From: JBBQXH01 sp963710975
Lineage (GTDB): Bacteria; Actinomycetota; Thermoleophilia; Gaiellales; Gaiellaceae
NCBI GenBank assembly: GCA_963710975.1
Contig: CAVQCG010000001.1
Coordinates: forward strand, 186,001-250,000
Length of the DNA: 64,000 bases
Direction: 5' to 3'
In this document: piece by piece, positions 34,062 through 41,975 of the stretch
Position numbering within the stretch: the first letter of the stretch is position 1
Layout of the letters: every line of letters starts with the position of its first letter
Position numbers and translations under genes: made by a program
Notes under the pieces: model-generated
The model's database searches: none
Seen by the model: the letters and a program-made list of their open reading frames with translations, nothing else
Told to the model about the DNA's origin: nothing

Positions 34062-35087
34062 CCCGTAGCGGCGGCGGAAGCGCCAGTACGCGATCGGCCC
34101 TGCTGGGAGCGGCAACCAGAACGAAACGAGCCGGTACGCGAGCGTCGCGATAGCCGCCGCCGCCCCGCCGACTCCGGCGAGGGCGAGCGTCCCTGCAAGG
34201 CCGGCCTCGACGAATCCAAGCCCGCCTGGGGTCAGCGGGATCATGCCGAGGAAGCACGACACGACATAGGCGATCAGGACGATCGAGGGGTTGGCCTTGG
34301 CCCCGACCGCGCCGATCGCCGCAAGCAGCGCCAGATAGTCGAACGCCCACTTGCCGACGGAGGTGAGCACCGCCTCCCACCAGCGGTTCCCGAAGGTCTT
34401 GGCCATCTCGTCGCGCTCGGTCTTGAGCTTGACATCGAGGCCCGTGGTTGGCGGACGGCGGGGCCTGACCCTGTTCAACACCCACTCGGCGGCATCCGCG
34501 ACATACTCGAGCGGACGGTCGTAGCGGAAGAAGACGTAACCCGCGATCGCCATGAGTACGAAGACAGCCCCGCCGATCCACACAGCCTCCTCGAGGCTGT
34601 TGTCGACAGGCGTACCGCCGATGATCGCGGGCACGGCCAGGATCGGTAGCGCGAGGAGCGCCGCGAACTGGATGACCGTCGACGACGCGAGCCCCGACGC
34701 GATCGCCGTCGGGGGAATGCCTGCGCGCGTGAGCATCTGGTACTGGAGGGCGCCGGCCGTCGCCATCCCACCCGGAACGATCCGGCCGAATGCATTCCCG
34801 GCAAGCTGGGACTCGATGACCGGCCGCCATAGTTTGGTTCTCATCGCCGTACGCTGCAGCGCCCAGACGCAGAAGAAGCTCGCGATCTCGAACAGCACCA
34901 TCCCGGCCACCCAGAAGGGGCTCAGGTCGAGTAGCTGCCGCCAGGACGAGAAGACCTCGAGGAGGCTGGGAAAGAGGAGGTAGAGCGAGACGGCGGTGAC
35001 GAGCAGGAGAAGGACCCGGACGATGATCTTCCGGTGGAGGCTCGCTCTCCTCGTTCGTTCGCCGGCCGAACCGGCCTCGGGCTCCAT
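33978..35087 (-). CDS. LPG synthase-TM / flippase-like (UPF0104) membrane protein
   Basis: A 369-residue polytopic membrane protein with about eight segments, of the lysylphosphatidylglycerol synthase transmembrane-region family. Family blocks: AGNAFGRIVPGGMATAGALQYQML near the first third and CFLGMIPLTPGGLGFVEAGLAGTLALAG near the end. Such proteins without a synthase domain are thought to move lipids or lipid-linked molecules. A basic N-terminal stretch (RTRRASLHRK) precedes the first segment. It overlaps the convergent hydrolase by 84 nt. Confidence 0.82.
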   Translation of the reverse strand: MEPEAGSAGERTRRASLHRKIIVRVLLLLVTAVSLYLLFPSLLEVFSSWRQLLDLSPFWVAGMVLFEIASFFCVWALQRTAMRTKLWRPVIESQLAGNAFGRIVPGGMATAGALQYQMLTRAGIPPTAIASGLASSTVIQFAALLALPILAVPAIIGGTPVDNSLEEAVWIGGAVFVLMAIAGYVFFRYDRPLEYVADAAEWVLNRVRPRRPPTTGLDVKLKTERDEMAKTFGNRWWEAVLTSVGKWAFDYLALLAAIGAVGAKANPSIVLIAYVVSCFLGMIPLTPGGLGFVEAGLAGTLALAGVGGAAAAIATLAYRLVSFWLPLPAGPIAYWRFRRRYGSVDVEGVAETEDADLDVGSDLGRVPAK

Positions 35088-35126
35088 TCGACAGGGGATG
35101 CTACCCAGGCCGCAGGCGGGCCCCGG

Positions 35127-35420
35127 TCACCGCTCGAGCGGCGCCATGGTCAGTCCACGCGCGCGCAGCTCTTCCCAGTAGTGCTCGGCGCGTTCCTTGT
35201 GCCCCGACCAGACGATCGCCTGGCCCGTCGAGTGGATCCTGTTTGCGAACGCGAGGCCCCGGTCGTAGCTGACTCCTGGAATCACGCTGGCGAGCGCCGC
35301 AGCGACCCCCTGGAACGTGTTGTGGTTGTCGTTCAGGACGATCACGTGCCAGGGCTCGTCGCTTCCCTCCCTCTCGCCCCGGTCGACCCGCTCGCGCGGC
35401 GGTGTTTCGGTGATCGGCAC
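35127..35420 (-). CDS. clpS: ClpS, ATP-dependent Clp protease adaptor
   Basis: A 97-residue ClpS adaptor, which delivers N-degron substrates to the Clp unfoldase. The family core is clear: PWHVIVLNDNHNTFQGVAAAL (the DDxxTF-like entry reads DNHNTF), then FANRIHSTGQAIVWSGHKERAEHYWEELRARGLT. The Asn-Asp-Asn binding-pocket region and the His of the HSTGQA helix are kept. GTG 35420 is the start. It begins 9 nt after tenA on the same strand, an unusual pairing, since clpS is more often next to clpA or other genes. Confidence 0.88.
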   Translation of the reverse strand: MPITETPPRERVDRGEREGSDEPWHVIVLNDNHNTFQGVAAALASVIPGVSYDRGLAFANRIHSTGQAIVWSGHKERAEHYWEELRARGLTMAPLER

Positions 35421-35429
35421 GACAGGCGG

Positions 35430-36110
35430 CTACACCGGCCAGGCTTCGCGCCGGTAGCCCATGTCCCAGAACATCCACTCGTACCGGCTCGTCTGCACGA
35501 AATGCTCCGTCATCCGTCGGCGCTCGGACGGGGCAAGATCCGCCCCGAGCCGGTCGGTGACGTCGAGAACGGTCTGGACCGTCTCGCCGTACTCGTCACC
35601 ACCGTAGGTGTCGATCCAGCGCCGGAACAGGGGATCCGGCGACCCCCGCTCGAGCAGCGCCTTCCCGACCTCCCAGTAGATCCAGAAGCAGGGAAGCAAT
35701 GCGCCGAGCCCCTGGGTGAACGACTCCGCGTATCCGACCGAAAGCAGGTAGCTCGTGTAGGCGCGATTCGTCGGCGCCTGGGGCGTCGCACGAACCTCCA
35801 CCTCGGTGAGGCCGAACTCCCGGAAGAACGCGTCGTGCAGCGAGCGCTCGACCTCGATCGCCTGCGTGGCGTTCCGGCTGAAGATCAGCATCGTCTCGAT
35901 CTCCGGCGCCTTCGCGGCAGCGATCGACAGAGCCCGTGCGTAGTCGACGAGATAGAGCGCGTCCTGCACGATGTAGAACCGAAACGCATCCCGGTCGAGG
36001 CTCCCGTCGGTTAGCCCCTCGAAGAAGGGGTGCGCGATGATCTCTCCGTAGATCTCCTCGATCGACGCCCAGAGCTCTTCGGTCAGTGTCGGGCTTCGCA
36101 CGGCGTACAC
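35430..36110 (-). CDS. TenA/thiaminase II family protein
   Basis: A 226-residue TenA-family protein, all helical. TenA hydrolyses aminopyrimidines or thiamin during thiamin salvage. Visible features: HPFFEGLTDGSLDRDAFRFYIVQDALYLVDYARALS at the N-terminus, a YTSYLLSVGYAESFTQGLGALLPCFWIYWEVG core with the catalytic-type Cys (LLPCFW) and conserved Glu residues. Start GTG 36110. I looked for a TPP riboswitch upstream and found none; a 12-bp perfect palindrome lies 8 bp upstream instead. Confidence 0.85.
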   Translation of the reverse strand: MYAVRSPTLTEELWASIEEIYGEIIAHPFFEGLTDGSLDRDAFRFYIVQDALYLVDYARALSIAAAKAPEIETMLIFSRNATQAIEVERSLHDAFFREFGLTEVEVRATPQAPTNRAYTSYLLSVGYAESFTQGLGALLPCFWIYWEVGKALLERGSPDPLFRRWIDTYGGDEYGETVQTVLDVTDRLGADLAPSERRRMTEHFVQTSRYEWMFWDMGYRREAWPV

Positions 36111-36117
36111 CTACCAT

Positions 36118-36129
36118 ATGCAGCTGCAT
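36118..36129. promoter_or_regulatory. Perfect 12-bp palindrome upstream of tenA
   Basis: ATGCAGCTGCAT, fully self-complementary, 7 nt upstream of the tenA GTG. Its position suits an operator or promoter-overlapping protein site. No cognate regulator is identified. Confidence 0.35.
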
Positions 36130-36147
36130 CGCACGGCGAGCGGCTGC

Positions 36148-36172
36148 TCGGGTGGGCGTAACGCCCACCCGA
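36148..36172. terminator. 11-bp stem-loop terminator
   Basis: Perfect 11-bp stem TCGGGTGGGCG / CGCCCACCCGA with a 3-nt TAA loop. It lies just downstream of the small membrane gene at 36194 (- strand) and upstream of tenA. No T-tract. Confidence 0.65.
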
Positions 36173-36193
36173 CAACCGACCCGGGGATGAATG

Positions 36194-36472
36194 TCAGAGC
36201 TCCGAGCTGAGCGCGGGATCGTGTCGCCGTGTCACGAACAGCCCGACCGCTGCTGCGAGCAGGACGCAGAGCGCGATTCCACCGCCGAGAGCCAGGCTCG
36301 ACCACTCGATCCCGACACCCTCGCCGGACACGAGCCGTGTTCCCGCAGGCGGAAGCCGCCGACCAGGCTCAGCCGCCGCCTCGGCCCCGACTGGTACGAC
36401 AACCGCGGCGACCGCCAGACCGACGATCAGCGCCCTGATCCTTCGCCTGCGCTTGAAGACCGAACCCTTCAT
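36194..36472 (-). CDS. Small secreted/membrane hypothetical protein
   Basis: A 92-residue protein with a basic N-terminus (KRRRRIR), a hydrophobic signal or membrane segment (ALIVGLAVAAVVVPVGAEA) with a plausible AEA signal-peptidase site, a short exterior stretch, and a C-terminal membrane segment (LALGGGIALCVLLAAAVGLFV) followed by TRRHDP. It is probably a single-span surface protein after cleavage. ATG 36472 follows AGGAGGAGAAGCC, a strong ribosome site. No family recognised. A stem-loop follows its stop. Confidence 0.65.
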   Translation of the reverse strand: MKGSVFKRRRRIRALIVGLAVAAVVVPVGAEAAAEPGRRLPPAGTRLVSGEGVGIEWSSLALGGGIALCVLLAAAVGLFVTRRHDPALSSEL

Positions 36473-36624
36473 GGCTTCTCCTCCTGTTCGAGACCGCCGT
36501 GGCGCGGTCTATGGCCAGGAGCGTCGCCACCGTGCCTAACACCCCGCTAAGGGGCTCCTAAAGGCACGACTCATGCGGCCGTGGCCGGTCCGTGCTACGT
36601 TCACGCGCCAGGGCACGCCACACG

Positions 36625-39600
36625 ATGGACTACCGCATCCTCGGCCCGCTCCGGGCGTTCGACGGCGATCGCCCGATCCCGCTCAGCGGGGCGAAGCAAC
36701 GTGCGCTCCTGGCGATGCTCCTCGTGGAGGCAAATCGCGTGGTCTCCACCGATCGGCTGATCGACGGCCTCTGGGGTGACGACCCACCGGAGACGGCGAC
36801 AACCGCGCTGCAGGTCTACGTCTCACGCCTTCGAACGACGCTCGAGCCGGGACGGACGCCGGGCGACGCCGGGCAGATCATCGTCACGCATCCGCCCGGA
36901 TACCTCCTGCGGACCGAGCCGGGCCAGCTCGACCTGGATCAGTTCGAGGAGCTGGCCTCGTCTGCGGAGTCAGCGCGTGCCGCGGGCGACCCGCGAGCCG
37001 CCGCCGACCTCCTTCGGACCGCGCTCGAGCTCTGGACCGGGCCTCCGCTCGCCGACCTCGCGTTCGAGGACTTCGCGCGTCCCGAGATCGCCCGGCTCGA
37101 GGAGCTCCGGCTCGTTGCCGTCGAAGACAGGATCGATGCAGACCTCGCGCTCGGTCGGCACGCGCATCTCGTCGGCGAGCTCGAGGCCCTGGTCTCCGAG
37201 CACCCCCACCGCGAGCGTCTCCGGTGTCTTCTCGTGCTCGCGCTGTACCGGTCGGGGCGCCAGGCCGAGGCGCTCGACGCGTTCCAGGCCGCGAAGCGAG
37301 CGCTGCTCGAGGAGCTCGGCATCGAGCCGAGCCCGGCGCTCGCCCGGCTCGAGCGCTCGATCCTGACCCAGGATCCCTCGCTCGACCTGGAGATCGACCC
37401 AGAGCCGCCTCTCCCCGAGGAGCCCGAGGAAGTCACACCCACCGAGATGCCGGAGCCCGACCACCCCCGCGAGACGCGAAAGGTCGTCACGGTCGTCTTC
37501 ACGGACATCGCGGAGTCGACGGCGCTCGGGGAGCAGCTCGATCCCGAACGGCTCCGGCGCGTCATGGATCGGTACTTCGAGACGGTCTCGGGAGCGCTCG
37601 AGCGGCACGGAGGAACCGTCGAGAAATACGTCGGCGATGCCGTCCTCGCCGTCTTCGGGATCCCGTTCCTCCACGAAGACGACGCTCTCCGCGCCGTCCG
37701 GGCGGCGATGGACGTCAGGGAGGGACTCGGCGCACTGAACGACGAGCTCGAACGCGACTGGGGAGTTCGGATCGCAATCCGAACCGGCGTCAACACGGGC
37801 GAGGTGGTCGCAGCCAACGGATCGCAGGGCGTTTCGTTCGTCACGGGCAACGCAGTCAACGTCGCCTCCCGGCTGGAGCAGGCCGCCCCCCAGGGGGAGA
37901 TCCTGATCGGCCAGGAGACCTACAGCCTCGTCCGGGACGCCGTCGAGGTCGAGCCGATCGCCCCGCTCACGCTCAAGGGCGTCTCGGCGGCGGTGGCGGC
38001 GTTCCGGTTGCTCGCCGTCGTCCCCGGCGTGCCCGGGCGCGCACGCAGACCCGATACGCCGATGATCGGGCGCGAGCGCGAGCTGCGGCTTCTCGATGAC
38101 GCATTCGCGCGAACGGTCTCCGACCGTGGGTGTCACCTGTTCACCGTCCTCGGCACCGCCGGAGTCGGGAAGTCGCGGCTCGTTGCCGAGTTCGTGCGCG
38201 ATGCTGCGGAGACGGCGCTCGTGCTGCGAGGCCGCTGCCTCCCGTACGGGGAGGGAATCACGTTCTGGCCGCTTGCCGAGATCGTCGGCGCCGCTGCGGC
38301 GCTCTCGGAAGCGGATTCGCCCGCGGACGCCTGCGCCAAGATCGAGGCACTGCTCGCAACGGAAGCCGACGCAGCGGAGCTGGCTGCTCAGATCGGCGGG
38401 GCGATCGGCCTCGCCGAGGGCGAAGTCACCCTCGCTCAAACGTTCCTCGCCGCGCGGCGCCTGGTGGAAGCGCTCGGGCGCGAGCAGCCGCTCGTGATCG
38501 TCTTCGACGACGTTCACTGGGCGGAGCAGACCTTTCTCGATCTCGTCGAGCACCTCGCCGAGCGGGCCCGCGAGGGCTCGGTGCTGCTCGTCTGCATGGC
38601 ACGTCCCGAGCTTCTCGAGATCCGACCGGGCTGGGCCGGCGGCAAGCTGAACGCCACGTCGATGCTCCTCGAGCCGCTCTCGGACGAGGAGTGCGTCCGG
38701 CTCGTCGACGCTCTCCTCGACCAACCTGAGGACTTCGGTGGAACGCAGAGCCGAATCGCCGGGGCCGCCGAGGGCAACCCCCTGTTCGTCGAGCAGCTCG
38801 TGGCGATGCTCCAGGAGGACGGCGTCGAGCCGGACAGGCTCGCGATCCCTCCGACCGTGCACGCACTCCTCTCCTCCCGGCTCGATCGTCTCCCTGCGCC
38901 CGAGCGTGCGCTCGTCGAATGTGCCGCCGTCATCGGCAAGGTCTTCGAGCCGGACGAGATCGCGGCGCTCTCGAGCGCCGGCGAGGAGCTCGGCGACGTC
39001 ATCGGGGCCCTCGTGCGCAAGGAGCTGATCCGTCCCGGGAGAGCCAGCTATCCCGGCGACGAGGCATACCGATTCCGGCACCTCCTGATCCGCGACGCGG
39101 CCTACGAGGCCATTCCGAAGGAGCGCCGGAGCGGGCTGCACGAGCAGTACGCATCCTGGCTCGAGCTGACGACCGGCGATCGCCTGCGCGAGCTCGAGGA
39201 GATCGTGGGCTACCACCTCGAGCAGGCGTACCGCTACCGCACCGAGCTCGGCCCACCGGGCGAGCCGGAGCGAGAGCTCGCGCGGCGAGCCTCCGACCGG
39301 CTCGCGGCAGCCGGGACCCGGGCATTCGCACGTCTCGACACCCCGGCAGCGGTCAACCTCCTCGAGCGAGCCGCTGCGCTCCTTCCCGACGACACGCCGG
39401 CTCGGCTCGAGCTTCTTCCGGACCTGGGGCGGGCCCTCCTGGAGGCGGGTGAGCTGTCTCGCGCGGATGACGTCCTGACGCACGCAATCGTCGCTGCCGA
39501 GCGCTCCGGGGCCGACGGGATCCGCTGGCGCGCGATCATCGAACGCGAAGCACTGCGCTTCCAGACCGAGGAGCTGGGATCGCCCGACGAGCTGGTGAGG

Positions 39601-40539
39601 GTCGCGAACGAGGCCATCCCGGAGCTGGAGCGGCTCGGTGACGCCCTCGGTCTTGCCCACGCGTGGCATCTCGTCAGCGACGCGCACTGGAGCGCGTGCC
39701 GCTTCGGCGCCAGCGCGGAGACGCTCGAGCGCGCCCTCGTCTACGCGCGGCGCGCGGGGGATCGCCGGGCGGAGGCTGAGATTCTCGGTGGACTCTCGGC
39801 CGCCCTCTTCTTCGGCCCCACTCCCGTGCCCGAGGCCATTGCCAGGTGCGATGCGCTCCGCGACGAGGCGAGCGGCGATCCCGGAGCCGAGCCGACCGTC
39901 CTCGTGACACTTGCGGGTCTGCACGCGATGAACGGCGAGTTCGACGCCGCCCGCACGCTCTACGCCGAAGGCAGACGTATCCTCGAGGAGCTGGGCCTGA
40001 AGCTCCGGCTCGCCTGGATCACGTACGTGGCAGGGAGTATCGAGCTGCTCGCCGGGGACGCTGCCGCCGCCGAGCGCGAGCTCAGGGTCGGCCTCGAGCT
40101 GCTTCAGGAGATGGGCGAGAAGGACGCGCTCCCGACCCAGGCCGCCGGCCTTGCCGAGGCCGTGTACGAGCAAGGCCGGTACGCCGAGGCTTCCGAGCTG
40201 ACCTTCCTGAGCGAGCAGACGGCCGCACCGGAGGACACCGGCTCCCACGTGCGCTGGCGGCTGACGCGCGCCCGGCTGTGCGCGCACGAGGGGAGCCCAG
40301 AGGACGCACGACGGCTCGCCGAGGAGGCGATCGAGCTCGCAGACATGACCGACTGCCTCGATCAGCGCGCAGACGCGTTACGGTGTCTCGGGGACGTGCT
40401 CGAGCACGACGGTCGTGACGGCGACGAGGCGCTCCGCAGGGCGCTCGAGTTCTACGTCGAGAAGGGGAATGTGGTGCTCTCGAGCCGCGTACGCGAGCGT
40501 CTCGGGAGCAGCGACCGACTGGAGGGAGACAGGACGTGA
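36625..40539 (+). CDS. BTAD / class III cyclase / AAA NTPase / helical-repeat regulator
   Basis: A 1304-residue multidomain protein. Residues 1-100: AfsR/SARP winged helix (MDYRILGPLRAFDGD...). ~100-250: bacterial transcriptional activation (BTAD) helices. ~285-475: class III nucleotide cyclase with VVFTDIAEST and YVGDAVLAVFG (two metal Asp), the purine-selecting Lys in VEKYVGD and the transition-state Asn/Arg in GNAVNVASRLE, so it looks active. ~475-750: AAA/STAND-type NTPase, Walker A GTAGVGKSR near 510 and Walker B VIVFDDVHW near 630. ~850-1304: TPR-like helical repeats. ATG 36625 is the start. It overlaps a caspase-like gene by 4 nt, which is probably its effector. Role: ligand-gated switch, inferred. 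Confidence 0.85.
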   Translation: MDYRILGPLRAFDGDRPIPLSGAKQRALLAMLLVEANRVVSTDRLIDGLWGDDPPETATTALQVYVSRLRTTLEPGRTPGDAGQIIVTHPPGYLLRTEPGQLDLDQFEELASSAESARAAGDPRAAADLLRTALELWTGPPLADLAFEDFARPEIARLEELRLVAVEDRIDADLALGRHAHLVGELEALVSEHPHRERLRCLLVLALYRSGRQAEALDAFQAAKRALLEELGIEPSPALARLERSILTQDPSLDLEIDPEPPLPEEPEEVTPTEMPEPDHPRETRKVVTVVFTDIAESTALGEQLDPERLRRVMDRYFETVSGALERHGGTVEKYVGDAVLAVFGIPFLHEDDALRAVRAAMDVREGLGALNDELERDWGVRIAIRTGVNTGEVVAANGSQGVSFVTGNAVNVASRLEQAAPQGEILIGQETYSLVRDAVEVEPIAPLTLKGVSAAVAAFRLLAVVPGVPGRARRPDTPMIGRERELRLLDDAFARTVSDRGCHLFTVLGTAGVGKSRLVAEFVRDAAETALVLRGRCLPYGEGITFWPLAEIVGAAAALSEADSPADACAKIEALLATEADAAELAAQIGGAIGLAEGEVTLAQTFLAARRLVEALGREQPLVIVFDDVHWAEQTFLDLVEHLAERAREGSVLLVCMARPELLEIRPGWAGGKLNATSMLLEPLSDEECVRLVDALLDQPEDFGGTQSRIAGAAEGNPLFVEQLVAMLQEDGVEPDRLAIPPTVHALLSSRLDRLPAPERALVECAAVIGKVFEPDEIAALSSAGEELGDVIGALVRKELIRPGRASYPGDEAYRFRHLLIRDAAYEAIPKERRSGLHEQYASWLELTTGDRLRELEEIVGYHLEQAYRYRTELGPPGEPERELARRASDRLAAAGTRAFARLDTPAAVNLLERAAALLPDDTPARLELLPDLGRALLEAGELSRADDVLTHAIVAAERSGADGIRWRAIIEREALRFQTEELGSPDELVRVANEAIPELERLGDALGLAHAWHLVSDAHWSACRFGASAETLERALVYARRAGDRRAEAEILGGLSAALFFGPTPVPEAIARCDALRDEASGDPGAEPTVLVTLAGLHAMNGEFDAARTLYAEGRRILEELGLKLRLAWITYVAGSIELLAGDAAAAERELRVGLELLQEMGEKDALPTQAAGLAEAVYEQGRYAEASELTFLSEQTAAPEDTGSHVRWRLTRARLCAHEGSPEDARRLAEEAIELADMTDCLDQRADALRCLGDVLEHDGRDGDEALRRALEFYVEKGNVVLSSRVRERLGSSDRLEGDRT

Positions 40540-41414
40540 CACGCAAGGCGCTCTGCATCGGTATCGACGACTACCTGCGATCCCCCGACTCCGGGGCGCC
40601 GGCCGAGGCCTTCCGCCTCGCCGGCTCGGTGAACGACGCCGTCGCCTGGGCCGACGTTCTCGCGCGAGAGTTCAACTTCGACTCGGTTCGGATGCTTCTC
40701 AACGAGGCTGCGACCCGTGAGAGCGTCGTACACGACCTGAACTGGCTCGTCTCCGAGTCGGAGGCCGGAGACGTACGGGCTCTCGTGTTCTCCGGTCACG
40801 CCACCTACGTCATCGACACTCGGGACTCCGGCGACGAGGTCTACGACGAGGCGATCTGCACCTATGACGCCCTCCTGACCGACGACGCCTTCGCCGACTA
40901 CCTCGACCTGCTCCACGCCGACGCGCGTTTGACCGTGATCTCGGACAGCTGCTTCGCGGCGGGTGTGCTCGACATCGAACCGGGTGATCTCGTCCCCGAC
41001 AAGGAGCCGCCCGAGAGATGGGACACGCGGGGCTATCGCCCGAAGGGCTACCGGCCGAAGGGCTACCGGCCGAAGGGCTACCGACCCAAGTTCCTCCCGC
41101 CAAGCCTCAGAGAGATGCCTGTGGGCAACCCCGACAAGCGCTACGAGCGCAAGCGGGTCGACGAGGCGAGGATGCGAGAAGTCCTCCTCGCCGCGTGCGG
41201 GGAGGGCAAGGTCGCCTTCGACGACGACTTCGACGGAACACCGCACGGAGTCCTCACCCACTATGCGCTCCAGGCGATGCAGGCCGCGCGCTACCGGTTG
41301 ACCTACGAGGAGCTCGTGTCGGCCGTTCGCGATCTCATCCCGCAGACTGCATTCGCGCAGAAACCCGAGCTCCACGGAACGGACGAGAACAAGCGGCGGC
41401 TGCTCTTCACCTGA
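40536..41414 (+). CDS. Caspase-like (C14 / metacaspase-type) protease
   Basis: A 292-residue caspase-fold protease. The start KALCIGIDDY and SVNDAVAWADVLAREFNFD match the first strand and helix of bacterial C14 proteins. The catalytic dyad is H88 (FSGHAT, compare SGHG) and C139 (ISDSCFAAG, compare DSCHSG). Between residues 166 and 185 is a perfect four-copy GYRPK repeat, a likely flexible or self-cleavable loop rich in Arg/Lys, the preferred P1 residues of metacaspases. The C-terminal part (HGVLTHYALQAMQAA) completes the domain. GTG 40536 overlaps the cyclase/NTPase stop by 4 nt. No signal peptide. It is probably kept inactive until the partner signals. Confidence 0.85.
   Translation: MTRKALCIGIDDYLRSPDSGAPAEAFRLAGSVNDAVAWADVLAREFNFDSVRMLLNEAATRESVVHDLNWLVSESEAGDVRALVFSGHATYVIDTRDSGDEVYDEAICTYDALLTDDAFADYLDLLHADARLTVISDSCFAAGVLDIEPGDLVPDKEPPERWDTRGYRPKGYRPKGYRPKGYRPKFLPPSLREMPVGNPDKRYERKRVDEARMREVLLAACGEGKVAFDDDFDGTPHGVLTHYALQAMQAARYRLTYEELVSAVRDLIPQTAFAQKPELHGTDENKRRLLFT
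41031..41090 (+). repeat. Four tandem 15-bp repeats (GYRPK) in the caspase gene
   Basis: Four in-frame 15-bp units encoding Gly-Tyr-Arg-Pro-Lys; units 2 and 3 are identical and units 1 and 4 differ at silent positions. The near-identity suggests recent expansion by slippage. It lies after the catalytic Cys. Confidence 0.9.
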
Positions 41415-41424
41415 CGCCGAGGGG

Positions 41425-41820
41425 TCAGCGGGCGGGCACGCGCGCGATCGCTTCGATCTCGATCTTGATCCCGGGGATCGCGAGCCTGCTCACCTCGACG
41501 AGGGTGCTCGCCGGCCTCGCTCGACCGAAGACCTCCTGGCGAACGGGGTTGATCGCCGGGCGATCGTCGACGTCCGTCAGGTACACGGTAACCTTCGCGA
41601 CATCGCCGAACCCGGCGCCGGCGGCAGCGAGGATCGCACCGATGTTCTCGAAGACCTTCCGGGCTTGCGCAGCGACGTCGTCGCCACCGACGACGTTTCC
41701 GTTCGCGTCGGTCGGGACACAGCCGGAGATGAAGAGCAGGTCACCGACGCGCACGGCGTCGGTGTAGTGGCTGATGGGCTCGCCGAGCTCGGCGACGCTG
41801 ATCTCCTCACGATCGGTCAT
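41425..41820 (-). CDS. RidA family (YjgF/YER057c/UK114) protein
   Basis: A 131-residue RidA-family protein. RidA deaminates reactive enamine/imine intermediates; the active-site Arg is expected in the segment AIEAIARVPAR/RPASTLVEV. Family features: YTDAVRVGDLLFISGCVPTD, DDVAAQARKVFENIGAILAAAGAGFGDVAKVTVYLTD and RPASTLVEVSRLAIPGIKIEIEAIA. ATG 41820 follows GAAAGGAGC. It is convergent with the caspase operon, 10 nt between stops. It may belong to a catabolic RidA subgroup. Confidence 0.88.
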   Translation of the reverse strand: MTDREEISVAELGEPISHYTDAVRVGDLLFISGCVPTDANGNVVGGDDVAAQARKVFENIGAILAAAGAGFGDVAKVTVYLTDVDDRPAINPVRQEVFGRARPASTLVEVSRLAIPGIKIEIEAIARVPAR

Positions 41821-41975
41821 GGCGCTCCTTTCTCGCTGACCGCCGGACGCTAGCGACACCAGAGCGACGGGAAAGCCCCCGTTCCCGCAAATTGCGGACT
41901 TTTCGCACCACCGCAGTTGGCACGAGACCGCCGGTGGGAGAGAATTCCTGGGCCGCAGCCCCGGGGTGCTCCGTC

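Noticed and set aside
36111..36193. TPP riboswitch upstream of tenA
   Set aside because: No CTGAGA-type or other conserved THI-box segments on the - strand; the structure there is a simple 11-bp stem-loop.
36970..40287. 1105-codon open frame antisense to the cyclase/NTPase gene
   Set aside because: GC-driven shadow: low-complexity Arg/Glu/Gly-rich translation with no family motif, opposite a gene with clear domains.
41031..41090. CRISPR-like tandem repeats
   Set aside because: Units are contiguous, 15 bp and in frame, encoding GYRPK; no spacers.
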